Virus record (IMG/VR): IMGVR_UViG_3300021961_000076
Location: 1 to 64,000 of that record
DNA: 64,000 nucleotides
From: a virus
Direction: 5' to 3' (one strand)
Shown in pieces: positions 7,306 through 14,908 of this stretch. Within the stretch, counting starts at the first letter, position 1; every line of letters starts with the position of its first letter. A program made the translations under genes and the position numbers. Under the pieces are notes generated by a model that was not told the origin of the DNA, ran no database searches, and saw only the letters and a list, made by a program, of their open reading frames with translations.

Positions 7306-7867
7306 CTGATAGAAGATACTTCTTATTTTTCTGAAAGGCTTGAGACCATCTGTTTATCTGACTGTCTTTAGTATCAATATACTTAGATTCGTCAAGGGTA
7401 GGCTTGATGTTAAGCTTATCACCTTTTGGTAATCCTAATGCTTCTACTTCTTCTGCTTTAAAAAGATATACGTGTTCCATTGATAAGACAGGAGAGTAAA
7501 AAAGAATATAGTTAAAAAGCAAATTTCCTTCACTATCTCGCTTACAGTTAATACTTTGAAAGGAAGCGTATTTACCATTATCTAAATGATCTGTTGTCTT
7601 TATCTCAACTCTTATCTTACCGTCGGGACTAATAATATCTAGTCCTTTGTTAGTTCTATGTCCTATCTTAAAAGAATCTACCGGATACTTAAAGTACCTT
7701 TCCAGCCAATACTTAGCTATAATCTCCATAAGAAGGTACTTACCTCCGTTAGCAATTGCTTTTCTGTATTCGTACCTGTTAAAACGGTACCGGTTAAATA
7801 CTACAACAGAGATACCAAAAAGCTCTTCAAAGTCGTCTTTATCAAAAAACTCGACTATATCATTCAT
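7295..7867 (-). CDS. PD-(D/E)XK nuclease-like protein, 190 aa
   Basis: The segment GLDIISPDGKIRVEIK holds D77 and the E88-I-K90 pair spaced as in the PD-(D/E)XK nuclease core, with a conserved-looking QSINCK after it (104-109). The C-terminus is helical and lysine-rich. The family covers restriction, repair and resolvase enzymes; the substrate cannot be read from the sequence. Cotranscribed with polA from the promoter at 7891, so a replication, recombination or DNA-degradation role is plausible. Confidence 0.6.
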   Translation of the reverse strand: MNDIVEFFDKDDFEELFGISVVVFNRYRFNRYEYRKAIANGGKYLLMEIIAKYWLERYFKYPVDSFKIGHRTNKGLDIISPDGKIRVEIKTTDHLDNGKYASFQSINCKRDSEGNLLFNYILFYSPVLSMEHVYLFKAEEVEALGLPKGDKLNIKPTLDESKYIDTKDSQINRWSQAFQKNKKYLLSDDN

Positions 7868-7890
7868 AACCTTTAGTTTTAATTACTTTA

Positions 7891-7921
7891 TAAAGATAAG
7901 AAAGGAGCCCGTAGGCTCCAA
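7891..7921 (-). promoter_or_regulatory. Bacteroidota-type promoter of the nuclease-polA unit
   Basis: Minus-strand TTG (7919-7921) directly after the queF stop, 20-base spacer, TATCTTTA (7891-7898). Start codon is about 24 bases downstream. Confidence 0.8.
7899..7919 (-). terminator. Terminator hairpin within the promoter spacer
   Basis: GGAGCC (7914-7919) pairs with GGCTCC (7904-7909) around a TACG loop of the very stable UNCG class, followed by TTTCTT. It directly follows the queF stop and fills the spacer of the next promoter. Confidence 0.7.
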
Positions 7922-7922
7922 C

Positions 7923-8837
7923 TTATTGACGTAAAGTTTTCTTCATTCTTTTTCCCGAATCAGAAAACCACCCTGGGATCATTTCTTTATGAGTTGCTCG
8001 GATAGGATTAATGTCGAGTCCTCCACGACGTGTATATAGACATGCTACCATAAGCTTTTCTGGCTCGTAGGCTTGCATGAGATGAGTAAAGACCATCTCA
8101 CAGATCTCTTCGTGGAAGTGAGATACTTGACGGTGACTAACAATATACTTAGCTAATGAAGTAAGCTTGATAGTCTTCTTACCTTCCATATGGATATAAA
8201 CATCACCCCAGTCTGGTTGGTTGGTTACTCGGCAGTTACTACGTAGAAGATTAGAATGAACCTTTGTAGTAACTGAAAAAGGAAGGTCTCCTCCTACCTC
8301 TAACTGAGAAGCGTCTGAATGGAAAGCTGTAAATTCTAGCTCGTCTAGGTTAACACTTGCTGCTAGATCGGCAAAGCCATCAAAAGCATACTCTGCTCCA
8401 TAATCGTTACCAAAGAACGTACAAGCAACAAAACCTCCTAGCAGTTCAGTAAGATCAGCAGATACTGTCTTTTCAATCTGCTTGATACATTCCTTAGCTG
8501 TTTCGCCCATTGGAGTCATATTCAAAGAGTTTAGATACAATTTGATTGACTTAGACTCAACGTGATACTCTGAATCAGCAGGACATACAATCTTAAGCAT
8601 ACCTGCTACAGGTTGTCCTTTCTTAGTGATGGCTGATACTTCATAAGCGTTCCAGCTATCTACTCCTACGAAAGGTAAGTTACCTTCTTCAATGCCGTAA
8701 GCTTCTCTGTTTAAATAACGAGGTACTGCTACTAGCAACTCTGGGTCGTAGATAGCTTTGTAGCCTTCTCCTCCTACTTTACCGAGGTGCTTATTCGCAA
8801 TCTCGACAACAGCATTGTAGTTTTTTACTTCTTCCAT
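7923..8837 (-). CDS. queF: QueF, preQ0 reductase (NADPH)
   Basis: Reduces the nitrile of 7-cyano-7-deazaguanine (preQ0) to the amine preQ1. This is the long two-domain form (304 aa). Visible motifs: ESKSIKLYLNS (94-104, substrate binding), NCRVTNQPDWGD (201-212) with the thioimide-forming Cys202 and Asp209, and FHEEICEM (241-248). It is the last gene of the folE operon. With FolE, QueD, QueE and QueC all in this window, the preQ1 route is complete. Its presence sets the product at the preQ1 level rather than preQ0 or archaeosine. Confidence 0.95.
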   Translation of the reverse strand: MEEVKNYNAVVEIANKHLGKVGGEGYKAIYDPELLVAVPRYLNREAYGIEEGNLPFVGVDSWNAYEVSAITKKGQPVAGMLKIVCPADSEYHVESKSIKLYLNSLNMTPMGETAKECIKQIEKTVSADLTELLGGFVACTFFGNDYGAEYAFDGFADLAASVNLDELEFTAFHSDASQLEVGGDLPFSVTTKVHSNLLRSNCRVTNQPDWGDVYIHMEGKKTIKLTSLAKYIVSHRQVSHFHEEICEMVFTHLMQAYEPEKLMVACLYTRRGGLDINPIRATHKEMIPGWFSDSGKRMKKTLRQ

Positions 8838-8838
8838 T

Positions 8839-9372
8839 TTATTTGATATAGTTTAAAATTTGATCTACTCGCTGCAATGGGGAGCCAGTAACAGTTAAAT
8901 AATGACGGTCAGTTAAATCGAGTTGCCATTGAAACTCTTCATCAATAATCCTTCTCCAAGCTTCATCGATACTACGCTGACCATCGTCCACAGCATCGAA
9001 TTCAATCGGAAAGTAAATATAATGCGTATACTCCTCCTGTACTCGCTTCCAAGTATCTTCAATAAAGTCTAAGCCTTGTTGAGATAAAGCAGGCATATGC
9101 TTTGAATATACAACTAGATCTAGATAACAACGATCTAGAATTATACTATGAGGTCTTAGTAGAGCCTCTAAGTGAAAAGAAGAGATAGCTAACTGAGTCT
9201 CAGTAGTACCTGCTTCATTGATAGGAAAGCCAAACTTAGCAACCGTACGAGTACTCTCGTTAACAAATTGCCATTGTTGAAAACCCCTTGTAGGAAGTTT
9301 AGATTTTAGTAATTCATACACAGTAGTCTTGCCAGTACTACTAGCTCCTACTAATGCAACTCGTCTAACCAT
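8839..9372 (-). CDS. P-loop NTPase/kinase-like protein (AAA_28, NadR-like)
   Basis: 177 residues. Walker A is GASSTGKTT (9-17); ILDRCYLDLVVYS (about 78-90) resembles the second nucleotide-binding strand and DR motif of NadR- and thymidylate-kinase-like small kinases. The C-terminal part is rich in Trp and Asp/Glu with an arginine pair (WRRI) that could be a lid. It sits between the formyltransferase and queF with two-base spacing, so it may act on a modified deaza-nucleotide or its precursor; the substrate is unknown. Its start overlaps the formyltransferase stop by 22 bases. Confidence 0.7.
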   Translation of the reverse strand: MVRRVALVGASSTGKTTVYELLKSKLPTRGFQQWQFVNESTRTVAKFGFPINEAGTTETQLAISSFHLEALLRPHSIILDRCYLDLVVYSKHMPALSQQGLDFIEDTWKRVQEEYTHYIYFPIEFDAVDDGQRSIDEAWRRIIDEEFQWQLDLTDRHYLTVTGSPLQRVDQILNYIK

Positions 9373-9908
9373 AACTTATTATGTAAAAATTCACCCCACA
9401 TCTCTACTGATGTGTCATGTAATATACGAAAGATATCCTTCTTAGGCAACTGTCCGTGTATGCTTTCTCTTTCCATTAACACTTCTCCTTCGTCTACTCC
9501 GGCAGTTACTTTATGAATCACACACCCAGCACTTCTATAATTACCTTCCCAAGCTCTATACTGAGGATCTTTACCTTTAAGCTCAGGGTACTTAGTTATA
9601 AGGCCTGGATGTCCGTTATATGTCTCATACTGCTTACAGACGCTCTCAGGTACAACTCTTAGCCAGCCATGCAAAGTTACGATAGGATTTTCATATCCCA
9701 TCAACAGCCAATGGTACTCATGCTCTTCAGGCTTATTTTCAGTCCAGTGAAGTAAATGAGTAGGAATATCTTGATTGATAGTTCTTAGATGAGAAGGTCG
9801 ATGATTAGTAATAATCTTATTAGGCCAGCGACCTAAGATCTTACTTACCTCAACAATCTCAGATCCTGTCTGACTAAAGAATGCTATCCACGGACGTATT
9901 GCTACCAT
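9351..9908 (-). CDS. dpdN: Formyltransferase-fold enzyme, DpdN-like (dPreQ1 formylation)
   Basis: 185 residues from the ATG at 9908. The first strand IAFFSQTGSEI, the core NGHPG (Asn98, His100) and VDEGEVL (Asp139) reproduce the Asn-His-Asp catalytic set of the PurN/Fmt formyltransferase fold; the nearby KGKDPQYRAWEG fits the substrate loop. It directly follows the DpdA-like gene and overlaps it by 35 bases. A formyltransferase (DpdN) has been proposed in phages to turn dPreQ1 in DNA into 7-(formylamino)methyl-7-deazaguanine; the gene context here fits that role. A start at 9935 is possible but would overlap by 62 bases and precede the fold. Confidence 0.75.
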   Translation of the reverse strand: MVAIRPWIAFFSQTGSEIVEVSKILGRWPNKIITNHRPSHLRTINQDIPTHLLHWTENKPEEHEYHWLLMGYENPIVTLHGWLRVVPESVCKQYETYNGHPGLITKYPELKGKDPQYRAWEGNYRSAGCVIHKVTAGVDEGEVLMERESIHGQLPKKDIFRILHDTSVEMWGEFLHNKLWLDELH

Positions 9909-10701
9909 GTGCGAACCATCTAAAACGTTGAACATTATAAATTGCCTGGGTGAGTTCCTCGCTAGTAGGAACCATATTGATCATCTCAAATAACTTAATA
10001 GAAGCTTTGTCCCATAAGCCTTGATCTGTATACGGAATATTTAGTAAGCCGTGTACTACCGGGTTAGAAGTATCTAAAGAGTAGATCCAATCGTAATCTT
10101 TATAGAAAGCAAACTCCTGAGGAAGTCCACATCCTAGTAAGTGGTGAGGAATATCTGTGTTGATAACTCCGTCACGTAGCATCTTTCCTAATAGCATTAC
10201 TCTTCCTAGCATCCAGCTAACATACTTATTAGGATGCGGTACCATCTGTTCGTAGAGACTGTAATCGAAAGAGATAGCCACCATATCTACTTCAGCTATA
10301 GTAGTCATCCATTCGTAACAAGTAACTATCTCAGAGTAAGTCTTTCCCTGTACTACACCTATCTTCTTACTGGGTGCTGCTAAAGCGTTTGCATACTTAA
10401 AGTTCCACTCAGCCATATTGTGCATAGTACGCTTAGCATTCTCTAAAGAGTCAGGTACGATATACCAAGTAGGCTTTAGGTAGTCAATCCAGAAAGCAAA
10501 ACGATCAGAATCAAAAGCTTCTCCTAATTCAAAGATAGAGTTATCTAAAATAATCTCTCGTCCTTTATCTCGAGCTTCTATAAACTTATCTAAATACTTT
10601 TCATTCTCTTCAAAGAGATGTACTAAGGCATAATCATAGTCCGTATACTGCTGAATAGTATCAAAGCTAGCTATCGGGCTTTCGTGTGCAATCTTAACCA
10701 T
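9874..10701 (-). CDS. dpdA: DpdA-like DNA guanine transglycosylase
   Basis: 275 residues with the pattern of short TGT-like transglycosylases that exchange guanine in DNA for a 7-deazaguanine base. Motifs in order: ILDNSIFELGE (51-61, Asp53 in the place of the TGT general acid and the DSGxF-like strand), IVPDSLEN (81-88), GVVQGKTYSE (115-124), LLGCGLPQEF (188-197) and YSLDTSNP (207-214) with the candidate nucleophile Asp210. There is no C-terminal zinc site. Genes for base synthesis surround it (folE, queF in the same operon; queDEC upstream). Assigned from motif order and context; the subfamily (DpdA1-4) cannot be fixed by eye. Confidence 0.8.
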   Translation of the reverse strand: MVKIAHESPIASFDTIQQYTDYDYALVHLFEENEKYLDKFIEARDKGREIILDNSIFELGEAFDSDRFAFWIDYLKPTWYIVPDSLENAKRTMHNMAEWNFKYANALAAPSKKIGVVQGKTYSEIVTCYEWMTTIAEVDMVAISFDYSLYEQMVPHPNKYVSWMLGRVMLLGKMLRDGVINTDIPHHLLGCGLPQEFAFYKDYDWIYSLDTSNPVVHGLLNIPYTDQGLWDKASIKLFEMINMVPTSEELTQAIYNVQRFRWFAHGSNTSVDSIL

Positions 10702-10891
10702 TTATATTTCCTAAGTCGTTAAATACTTTATTCAATTCAGACATCTGTATCTGTAGTTTATCTAAATTCTCTTCAAGTTCTTTTGCAGATTTCATAGATA
10801 GAGCTTGATCAACTACCTCTAAAGGTACTACCCAACGCTCTAGATCTTCTAAATAAATCTTATGTTCTTCTACTAACTTCTTTGGGTCCAT
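10694..10891 (-). CDS. Hypothetical coiled-coil protein, 65 aa
   Basis: Almost entirely helical, with heptad-like leucines (ALSMKSAKELEENLDKLQIQ). Eight-base overlap with dpdA and a two-base gap from the MazG-like gene place it firmly within the folE-queF operon. No family recognised; a small partner of DpdA is conceivable but unproven. Confidence 0.7.
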   Translation of the reverse strand: MDPKKLVEEHKIYLEDLERWVVPLEVVDQALSMKSAKELEENLDKLQIQMSELNKVFNDLGNING

Positions 10892-10893
10892 TA

Positions 10894-11394
10894 TTACTTA
10901 GAGTTTTTTAGCTCTTCTTCAGTAAAGAACTGTTTAAGATTAGGTGCGAAGTAATTAATGGACTTCATAACTTTATCATCTGCCTTGCGGTAAACTACAT
11001 AACGGTTACCTACCTTACGAAAATAACAATCGCCGTGTTCTTTTTCTCGTTTCTCTATAGTGTCCATTGCTTCTTGTAGAGTAGCACAACTCTTAGACAT
11101 ATTCGAGGCCTGAACTTCTTTATAAGCAGGTATTAATTTATCTTTGAGTCCAAATACCATTGTAGCATTACCTACAGCTACGTAAAGTAGATCGCAGATA
11201 GCGTCTAGTACCTCTACGATATCTTTCTCTTCGATAGCGTGAGCTAGTTCGTCTGTCTCTTCCTTAATAAAGTTAACGACAAAGTCAGTTAGCTTTTTAT
11301 CATTAGGAATGATAGGAGTATAGTTATTCGGCTTACCGAACGTCTTGTTGAATACTTCTACTTCATCAACAAATTTTACTCGTACTTTTTTCAT
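10894..11394 (-). CDS. MazG-like NTP pyrophosphohydrolase
   Basis: All-helical MazG/PRA-PH-type core: NFIKEETDELAHAI supplies the EExxE-like metal site and VEVLDAICDLLYV the second acidic site (D64, D68 region), followed by ASNMSK. Such enzymes hydrolyse (d)NTPs to monophosphates. In a deazaguanine operon it could lower the guanine nucleotide pool or process (p)ppGpp-type signals, as suggested for other phage MazG proteins. The C-terminal 50 residues (YFRKVGNRYVVYRKADDKV) form an added beta segment. ATGA overlap with folE. Confidence 0.8.
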   Translation of the reverse strand: MKKVRVKFVDEVEVFNKTFGKPNNYTPIIPNDKKLTDFVVNFIKEETDELAHAIEEKDIVEVLDAICDLLYVAVGNATMVFGLKDKLIPAYKEVQASNMSKSCATLQEAMDTIEKREKEHGDCYFRKVGNRYVVYRKADDKVMKSINYFAPNLKQFFTEEELKNSK

Positions 11395-12101
11395 TTACAA
11401 GAATAACCTTTTACAAATTCATAAAATTCTGCTCGTGCTGAGTCTTCTTCCATAAAGCTCTTAGATAGCTTAGATGTCTTCATAGAAGCTCCTGCATGCT
11501 TAGTACCTCGACAAGATACACAGTTGTGGGTTGCTTCTACCATTACAGCTACTCCTACATTACCCTCACACACAGTATCGACTGCGTTGTGGATAGCTAC
11601 AGTAAGCTGCTCTTGAATAGCGCCTCTACGGCCAAAGTGCTCTACAATACGATTGAGCTTAGATAGACCGATTACCTTACCTCCAGGACCTGGAATGTAA
11701 GCGATATGTACTCGACCTTGAATGGTCTGGTGGTGGTGAGAACACATAGAGGTTAAAGGAATATTACCTTCGAATACAATACCGTCATAACCATCAGCAG
11801 GGAAGGCCGTGATCTCAGGCATAGGATTGAAACGTCCTGCCCATAAGTCATTCACATACGCCTTAGCCACTCGACGAGGAGTATCTGATGAGTTAGGATC
11901 ATTACGCCAATCACATCCTAGAGCATCTAGGAATTCACCAAATGCCTTAGCAGCATTCTCAATGATATTAAACCTCTCCTGGTCTGTTAAGTTCATAGAG
12001 GTCATAGAGTGAACTCGGAACTTCTCTGCTAGTTGAGCGGAGATACCATTAGCGAACCCGGCTTGAGCGAGTTCTACATCATAACGTTTCTTTTCTGCCA
12101 T
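11391..12101 (-). CDS. folE: GTP cyclohydrolase I (FolE)
   Basis: Converts GTP to 7,8-dihydroneopterin triphosphate, the first step of 7-deazaguanine synthesis. 236 residues; zinc ligands Cys120 and His123 in SMCSHHH and Cys194 in HNCVSCRGT; HIAYIPGPGGKVIGLSKLNR and FGRRGAIQEQLT are family signature segments. First gene of the operon running to queF, behind the promoter at 12141. The N-terminal 45 residues are an extension of the kind seen in bacterial enzymes. Confidence 0.96.
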   Translation of the reverse strand: MAEKKRYDVELAQAGFANGISAQLAEKFRVHSMTSMNLTDQERFNIIENAAKAFGEFLDALGCDWRNDPNSSDTPRRVAKAYVNDLWAGRFNPMPEITAFPADGYDGIVFEGNIPLTSMCSHHHQTIQGRVHIAYIPGPGGKVIGLSKLNRIVEHFGRRGAIQEQLTVAIHNAVDTVCEGNVGVAVMVEATHNCVSCRGTKHAGASMKTSKLSKSFMEEDSARAEFYEFVKGYSCK

Positions 12102-12140
12102 ATAATTTGTTTTTTGAGGTGGTGCTTCGACACCTTTTTA

Positions 12141-12170
12141 TAATATACGAAAACTATTTCAGAGTGCAAA
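12141..12170 (-). promoter_or_regulatory. Bacteroidota-type promoter of the folE-queF operon
   Basis: Minus-strand TTTG (12167-12170) inside the last codons of hpt, 19-base spacer ending TTCG, TATATTA (12141-12147). The leader to folE is about 40 bases and contains GGTGTCGAAGCACC, a small hairpin (12112-12133). Confidence 0.8.
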
Positions 12171-12665
12171 CACATCTCTGTAATTTCTTGCATAACCTTT
12201 CTCATTATCCATTCCAAAGCCTATTACCCATTCATCATCAATAGTAAATGCATGGTATGATTTCTGTTTAGGGATAGGTGAGGTTGCTCTAATAAGCAAG
12301 CTAACAATCGAGATAGAGGCTGGATGTTTAACTTCTAGGTATTCAATTACTGCTTTCATAGTATTACCTGTATCGTAGATATCATCTACCAGATATACGT
12401 GCTTACCTTTGATAGGAGTTTCCAGATCTTTCATAATCTGAATATCTCCTTGCTTCTTTTTACCTACATAAGATTTCACTCTCATAAAGTCACACTCTAC
12501 ATCAATAGGCATGCTCCTAACTAGATCTGCATAGAACATAAATGCTCCGTTTAACAAACCTACCATAACTACTGGTGTTTTATCTCCTCTGTGATCATCG
12601 GCAATCTGTTTACCGATAATTTTAGTTCGGATATCAATATCCTTAGCGTTCAATAACAGTTGCAT
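12159..12665 (-). CDS. hpt: Hypoxanthine/guanine phosphoribosyltransferase
   Basis: 168 residues of the type I PRTase fold. The PRPP loop is LVDDIYDTGNTM (92-103); MVGLLNGAFMF (34-44) is the strand and loop that bind pyrophosphate; MRVKSYVGKKKQGD is the flexible flap. The C-terminal EWVIGFGMDNEKGYARN matches the purine-binding end of Hpt enzymes. It would salvage hypoxanthine or guanine to IMP/GMP, feeding GTP to FolE and DNA synthesis. Last gene before the folE promoter; 10 bases after the outer-membrane protein gene region. Confidence 0.93.
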   Translation of the reverse strand: MQLLLNAKDIDIRTKIIGKQIADDHRGDKTPVVMVGLLNGAFMFYADLVRSMPIDVECDFMRVKSYVGKKKQGDIQIMKDLETPIKGKHVYLVDDIYDTGNTMKAVIEYLEVKHPASISIVSLLIRATSPIPKQKSYHAFTIDDEWVIGFGMDNEKGYARNYRDVFAL

Positions 12666-12674
12666 ATTTTGGTT

Positions 12675-13499
12675 TTAAAAATCGTAGTTAGCACCTAATG
12701 TAATAAAGTATGGGATCTCTTTTATATAACCTAGCTCTATATCCGAAACGTCATAATCAAGTGCGCTTCTTAGTTTAGTTGCAAAGGAGAATGTATCTGT
12801 AACTTTATAACCTATTGATACTCCGTAGTACAGATTCATATTAAAATCATTCCAGTACCATAAATCAATCTCATTTACCGCATCTTCATATAAGGTAAAG
12901 TAATGTGTTCGGATATCAGTTAGTAGGAATACTTCTGGTCTTAGTATCCAATGGTTTAACTCCCACTCTTTCATTCCAATCAACATTAGACTGTAAGTTT
13001 GATTTACAGCTGCATCATAGAATTCACCACCTAATTCAAAATCATCCCAGCTATAATCATTCACAAATAAAGTATATCCAATCTTTGTCGAATTTTTTTC
13101 ATACATCTGGTTAAAGTATGGGGATATAGTTAGAGCATCTGGCGTATATCCAGAATTAGATAGGGTAATTGAGTAGTTATTGGTTCTCTTTAGCCCGCTG
13201 CTAAACTCTTTAACTCTGCCGTAGTTGTATCCAACTTTACCGTATTTGAATGATGGGGTATATGAATAAAAGATTCCATTTGTATGCTTTCCACTTTCCC
13301 ACTCATATGCTAAGTTGAAACTAAATATAGTAAACTCACCTAAATAACCTAATGTTATATTTGAACTACTGATGATGTCGTTGTTCAGTTCAACATAAGT
13401 TACACTAGTCAGTTCTGAGTTAGCTTCTGCTCCTTCGTTAGATTGGCCAAACACCCACCCAAAGTGTAGCAGTAGTATAAGTGTTAGTATTCTTTTCAT
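12675..13499 (-). CDS. Predicted outer-membrane beta-barrel protein
   Basis: 274 residues. Signal peptide MKRILTLILLLHFGWVFGQ with cleavage after VFG. The remainder alternates polar and hydrophobic residues with many Tyr/Trp/Phe (e.g. NITLGYLGEFTIFSFNLAYEW) and ends in ITLGANYDF, the terminal Phe that marks barrels inserted by BamA. About 10-12 strands would fit. No enzyme motif is seen. It heads the run of exported proteins read in order nuclease, T9SS protein, lipoprotein, barrel. Possible roles are receptor masking, adhesion or export; none is shown. Confidence 0.7.
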   Translation of the reverse strand: MKRILTLILLLHFGWVFGQSNEGAEANSELTSVTYVELNNDIISSSNITLGYLGEFTIFSFNLAYEWESGKHTNGIFYSYTPSFKYGKVGYNYGRVKEFSSGLKRTNNYSITLSNSGYTPDALTISPYFNQMYEKNSTKIGYTLFVNDYSWDDFELGGEFYDAAVNQTYSLMLIGMKEWELNHWILRPEVFLLTDIRTHYFTLYEDAVNEIDLWYWNDFNMNLYYGVSIGYKVTDTFSFATKLRSALDYDVSDIELGYIKEIPYFITLGANYDF

Positions 13500-13502
13500 T
13501 TA

Positions 13503-13748
13503 TCAATTCATTCCACCACCTCTACCTTCGTCTTGAGTTGGTTGTGATTCTGCTTTTTGTTCTTTCTCTTGTTGTTTTACCTTTGCATTTTCAGCTGCCT
13601 TTACTTTGGTAGTGTTTAAGGATTCTACCTTTTGAGTTTCCTTATCAGTTCTCTGAACCGATTGGGCTGGATCACCGCTAATAGGAACTGTCACCGTACA
13701 AGCGGATAAGGTAAGTATTATTGTAGGTATAATCCAGAACTTTCTCAT
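13503..13748 (-). CDS. Small lipoprotein, 81 aa
   Basis: Signal with lipobox LSAC (MRKFWIIPTIILTLSAC), then a short TVTVP segment and a highly charged, Lys/Gln/Glu-rich, likely disordered helix ending GRGGGMN. The start overlaps the stop of the T9SS protein (ATGA). It would be anchored in the outer or inner membrane by its Cys17. A spanin-like role (Rz1) is possible from size alone but the context is surface proteins, not lysis. Confidence 0.75.
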   Translation of the reverse strand: MRKFWIIPTIILTLSACTVTVPISGDPAQSVQRTDKETQKVESLNTTKVKAAENAKVKQQEKEQKAESQPTQDEGRGGGMN

Positions 13749-14908
13749 TGAATAAGTACTTTTTCTACTCTACCGTTATTATATCTGATTACATATAATC
13801 CTTTAAGTTCGGCCCAATTTATATTTTCTCCCATATAACGACCGTTCCAATCATATACTTTGTATTGCGTATTGAAATCTGCAATATTTTCTTCAATTCC
13901 AATTGTTGAGTTTACAATCAGAGTAACAAAGTAGTCGTTATTAGAAGAGTTACTGGAAGCTCTTAATACTCCTTTATATGTACCTACCTGCAGGTCTGTT
14001 AAGTTCCAGGTTGTATTTGAAGCTTGAGTAACATTAACTCCTGGGAAGGTCAAGCTAGTAGAGGTGTAGTTGTTAATTAATACACTAACGTATAGCGAAT
14101 CTCCATTAAGCAGGTCTTGAGTAAAAGCAACTGGAGGTACTGGTACGTTAGGAGTAGATCCTGGTTGAGTAATGTATACTTGCTGAATTCTATTTACTCC
14201 GATCAAGCTTCCGTTTCTATACTCGCTAATTTTATACCCGGTAGCAAATTGACCATTAGTAGTTGGACCCCAAGTAATAGCTCCGTTTGCGTCTACATAG
14301 TATGTACCGTAATTACCTAGTTGAGAGAAAGGAGCTAAGGGTACAAACACTCCATTTGCATACTGATTAAGAGCGTCATCTTTTTCTACCATTACAGAAT
14401 CTCCATCAGGATCTACTGCAAAAAGAATTGATGTAGCTGTATCACCAGTAACCCAGTTGATAGGAAGAGGATTTACAATGATAGGAGCCGAGTTAGGTAC
14501 TGAGGATTTCTTATAATCTAATCCCATAGTAAAGCTGCTATTCATAGATGAAGCAGCGTTAGTGTGAATACCTCTACAACAGTTTGTATAAACGTATCGA
14601 TAATCGCCTGCTGTTAATACTCGGTAGCCGGAATAGATTGCTACGTTAACTCCTTGCCAGGTTGAAGTAACTTGTTGAGTTAAACTCACTGTAGTATTCT
14701 GTTGATAGAACCCATTAGTAAGTTTGTACTCAGTTAAGGTTAGAGAAGTAGGTCCGCTGATACCTTGAGGGTCAGTAAACAGAGTAACTGTAATATCTAC
14801 AGTATCAGAGTATCCGCGCTGGATAGCTTGAGTATATCCTCCTAAGAGGTGTGATGCACTTAGGTTAAATCCTAATGCAAGGGTGAGTAAGGTTAGTAGT
14901 TTTTTCAT
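13745..14908 (-). CDS. Secreted protein with T9SS sorting domain
   Basis: 387 residues. Signal peptide MKKLLTLLTLALGFNLSA, then SHLLGGYTQ, two adjacent Cys (TNCCRG), NSAPIIVNPLP, VDPDGDSVMV and GYKISEYRNGSLIG; these steps match the N-terminal module of large Bacteroidota surface proteins linked to gliding motility. The last ~75 residues (YDWNGRYMGENINW, then LKGLYVIRYNNGRVEKVLIQ) are a type A T9SS C-terminal sorting domain. Host T9SS would therefore export it to the cell surface or medium. ATGA overlaps tie it to the nuclease and lipoprotein genes. Host origin is likely; function unknown. Confidence 0.8.
   Translation of the reverse strand: MKKLLTLLTLALGFNLSASHLLGGYTQAIQRGYSDTVDITVTLFTDPQGISGPTSLTLTEYKLTNGFYQQNTTVSLTQQVTSTWQGVNVAIYSGYRVLTAGDYRYVYTNCCRGIHTNAASSMNSSFTMGLDYKKSSVPNSAPIIVNPLPINWVTGDTATSILFAVDPDGDSVMVEKDDALNQYANGVFVPLAPFSQLGNYGTYYVDANGAITWGPTTNGQFATGYKISEYRNGSLIGVNRIQQVYITQPGSTPNVPVPPVAFTQDLLNGDSLYVSVLINNYTSTSLTFPGVNVTQASNTTWNLTDLQVGTYKGVLRASSNSSNNDYFVTLIVNSTIGIEENIADFNTQYKVYDWNGRYMGENINWAELKGLYVIRYNNGRVEKVLIQ

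Noticed and set aside
9909-9935. Upstream ATG for the formyltransferase
   Set aside because: It precedes the fold, overlaps dpdA by 62 bases and adds nine residues without similarity.
12675-13499. Outer-membrane barrel as a TonB-dependent transporter
   Set aside because: Far too short and without a plug domain or TonB box.
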